A stretch of DNA of 5,754 nt from PVC group bacterium (GTDB lineage: Bacteria; Verrucomicrobiota; Kiritimatiellia; UBA8416), in contig PWYP01000081.1 of the NCBI GenBank assembly GCA_003567805.1, positions 1-5,754 on the forward strand, given 5' to 3'. Numbering within the stretch: position 1 is the first letter of the stretch; each line of letters opens with the position of its first letter. The position numbers and the translations under genes are program-made. Below the pieces are notes generated by a model. It had not been told where the DNA came from, searched no databases, and saw only the letters and a list, made by a program, of their open reading frames with translations. Below, one piece after another: positions 4,891-5,754 of the stretch.

Positions 4891-5220
4891 ATGAGCGAGC
4901 CAAACAAGCAAATCATCATTTTCAAGACCGATGATGGAAAAATATCGGTCAATGCGCAGTTTGATGCGGAAACGGCCTGGCTATCCCTTGATCAAATGGC
5001 CGTGCTGTTTGGCCGGGACAAATCGACCATCTCCCGCCACATAAAAAATGTATTTGCAGAAGGTGAATTGCCGCAAGAATCAGTTGTTGCAAAATTTGCA
5101 ACAACTGCGGCAGACGGCAAAACCTATCAGGTAGATTACTACAATCTTGATGTAATTATCTCGGTGGGTTACCGGGTAAAATCTCTACGCGGCACGCAGT
5201 TCCGGCAGTGGGCAGCATGA
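4891..5220 (+). pseudogene. RhuM-family protein, C-terminally truncated
   Basis: The 109 residues match the N-terminal third of the RhuM family (about 330 residues), named for a Salmonella pathogenicity-island gene of unknown biochemical role and common near restriction systems and on mobile DNA. A helix-turn-helix-like segment lies at 31-60 (LSLDQMAVLFGRDKSTISRH). It is followed by the conserved VVAKFATTAADGKTYQVDYY and NLDVIISVGYRVKSLRGTQF. The protein stops at FRQWAA, where the family normally continues FRxWAT and some 200 residues more. The stop (TGA 5218-5220) sits 22 nt before the repeat at the GxxExxY start. ATG 4891 is chosen because GAGAGG (4879-4884) lies 6 nt upstream; the frame is open back to GTG 4786 but that part is copy D repeat. 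The short form may still be expressed as a small DNA-binding protein. Confidence 0.8.
5081..5107. repeat. Perfect 13-bp inverted repeat within the RhuM gene
   Basis: CAGTTGTTGCAAA (5081-5093) and TTTGCAACAACTG (5095-5107) are exact reverse complements around a single A (5094). The palindrome covers codons 64-73, encoding the conserved VVAKFATT peptide. A perfect palindrome this long is not expected by chance in a window of this size. Confidence 0.9.
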
Positions 5221-5242
5221 ATGGAAGATAATGGGGGGAGTC

Positions 5243-5272
5243 AACCACGAATGAACACGAATGGACACGAAT
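5243..5272 (+). repeat. CACGAATGAA-type repeat, left copy
   Basis: A 30-nt element begins AACCACGAATG and is built from 10-nt units (CACGAATGAA, CACGAATGGA, CACGAAT). It spans the GxxExxY start codon (5251) and encodes residues 1-7 of that protein (MNTNGHE), so the repeat is partly coding. It is 28/30 identical to the direct copy at 5636-5665 and 26/30 to the inverted copy at 5690-5719. Confidence 0.85.
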
Positions 5273-5634
5273 TGATTTATAAGGAGGAGGTTTATCAGAT
5301 CGTTGGGTGTGCTATGGAGATATTGAATGCGCTGGGGCATGGGTTTTTGGAAAAGCCGTATGAAAATGCACTGGTGGTGGAGTTCGGTCTTCGCGGGATC
5401 TCCTGCTCGCAACAGCCTTCATTTGATCTGATGTACAAAGGGGTAAAGGTTGGTTTCTATATACCTGATCTGATTGTGATGGATAAAATAGTGGTGGATA
5501 CCAAAACCATTGAGCGCATTACCGATCATGAGCGGGGACAGATGTTGAATTATTTGAAAACAACCGGTCTGCGGGTCGGTGTGATCCTGAATTTCAAGCA
5601 TGCGAAACTCGAATGGGAACGGATTGTTTTGTAA
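5251..5634 (+). CDS. GxxExxY-family protein (PD-(D/E)XK-like)
   Basis: This 127-residue protein has normal family length. The defining motif is GFLEKPY (Gly31, Glu34, Tyr37), inside GHGFLEKPYENAL. The nuclease-like core is IPDLIV (Asp73) and VVDTKT (Asp83-Thr84-Lys85, where most members have Glu-X-Lys), followed by HERGQMLNYL (93-102) and GVILNF (110-115). The fold belongs to the PD-(D/E)XK_3 group; the biological role is unknown. The frame opens at ATG 5221, directly after the RhuM stop and in the same frame, but ATG 5251 is preferred because GGGGGG and GAG (5232-5240) give a ribosome site about 10 nt upstream and family members commonly begin like MNTNGHE. Repeats of one family lie at its start, just after its stop, and inverted 56 nt after its stop, so the gene looks like a cassette placed beside the broken RhuM gene. 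Confidence 0.87.
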   Translation: MNTNGHELIYKEEVYQIVGCAMEILNALGHGFLEKPYENALVVEFGLRGISCSQQPSFDLMYKGVKVGFYIPDLIVMDKIVVDTKTIERITDHERGQMLNYLKTTGLRVGVILNFKHAKLEWERIVL

Positions 5635-5635
5635 G

Positions 5636-5665
5636 AACCACGAATGAACACAAATGGACACAAAT
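5636..5665 (+). repeat. CACGAATGAA-type repeat, middle copy
   Basis: This is a direct 30-nt copy of the left element with two changes (G to A in the second and third units). It begins 1 nt after the GxxExxY stop codon. With the left copy it brackets the gene in direct orientation; with the right copy it can form an imperfect hairpin. Confidence 0.85.
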
Positions 5666-5689
5666 CCGGGGGAGAGAAGGCTGAAACTA

Positions 5690-5719
5690 ATTAGTGTGTA
5701 TTCGTGTGCATTCGTGGTT
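5690..5719 (-). repeat. CACGAATGAA-type repeat, right inverted copy
   Basis: Read on the minus strand it begins AACCACGAATG and matches the left copy at 26 of 30 positions. Left and right copies therefore behave as imperfect terminal inverted repeats of a 477-nt unit (5243-5719). Pairing with the middle copy gives a long imperfect stem with a 24-nt loop, which could stop or protect transcripts, though no U-tract follows. Confidence 0.8.
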
Positions 5720-5734
5720 TAAAAAAGGATTTGA

Positions 5735-5754
5735 ATGAAGCTGAGTGAAGAAAA
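5735..5754 (+). CDS. Start of an unidentified gene (partial)
   Basis: ATG 5735 opens the frame MKLSEE and runs off the window. AGGA at 5726-5729 lies 5 nt upstream, a good ribosome site immediately outside the right repeat. Six residues are too few to name a family. The sequence does not look like the missing remainder of RhuM. Confidence 0.45.

Noticed and set aside
5636..5719. Inverted repeats after GxxExxY as an intrinsic terminator
   Set aside because: The stem is long and imperfect, rich in A and T, and is followed by an A-run and a new start codon, not a U-tract.

Overview
The window is 5.75 kb of gene-sparse accessory bacterial DNA. It holds the tail of a nucleotidyltransferase-like gene, a secreted metallophosphoesterase on the minus strand, a DUF2281/PemK-type toxin-antitoxin pair, a stand-alone AAA ATPase with a DUF4143 C-terminus, a RhuM gene cut to about a third of family length, a GxxExxY gene bordered by repeats, and the first codons of one more gene. 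Gene content and repeat style (stretches related to CACGAAGGCACC, CACGAATGAACA and GCAGAACACGCA between genes, plus GxxExxY) suggest an environmental bacterium, perhaps of the PVC group such as Kiritimatiellota or Verrucomicrobia. That is an inference from general knowledge; no marker gene is present.

Layout: 1-117 is the end of a gene running in from the left. 118-442 is intergenic and repeat-rich (copy A). 443-2221 (minus) is an exported purple-acid-phosphatase-like enzyme. 2222-2711 is intergenic (copy B). 2712-3280 is the TA operon with a 4-nt overlap and a nine-C run in the antitoxin gene. 3281-3617 is intergenic (copy C, two REP-like hairpins, then an operator and promoter). 3618-4763 is the ATPase. 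4764-4890 carries a short repeat piece (copy D). 4891-5220 is the RhuM remnant. 5251-5634 is GxxExxY, with one copy of a 30-nt repeat over its start, one just after its stop, and an inverted one at 5690-5719. A new reading frame opens at 5735.

No single pathway joins these genes. TA modules, AAA-DUF4143 ATPases, RhuM and GxxExxY proteins are all typical of mobile or defence-associated accessory DNA. The most distinctive content is non-coding: a mosaic of 7-10-nt-period microrepeats in one fixed orientation in every spacer, regardless of gene direction, and a family of REP-like hairpins whose outer and inner stems covary between copies. The other points deserving attention are the GxxExxY cassette with its imperfect terminal inverted repeats next to the truncated RhuM gene, the poly-C tract in the antitoxin, and a three-half-site operator over a probably leaderless ATPase promoter.
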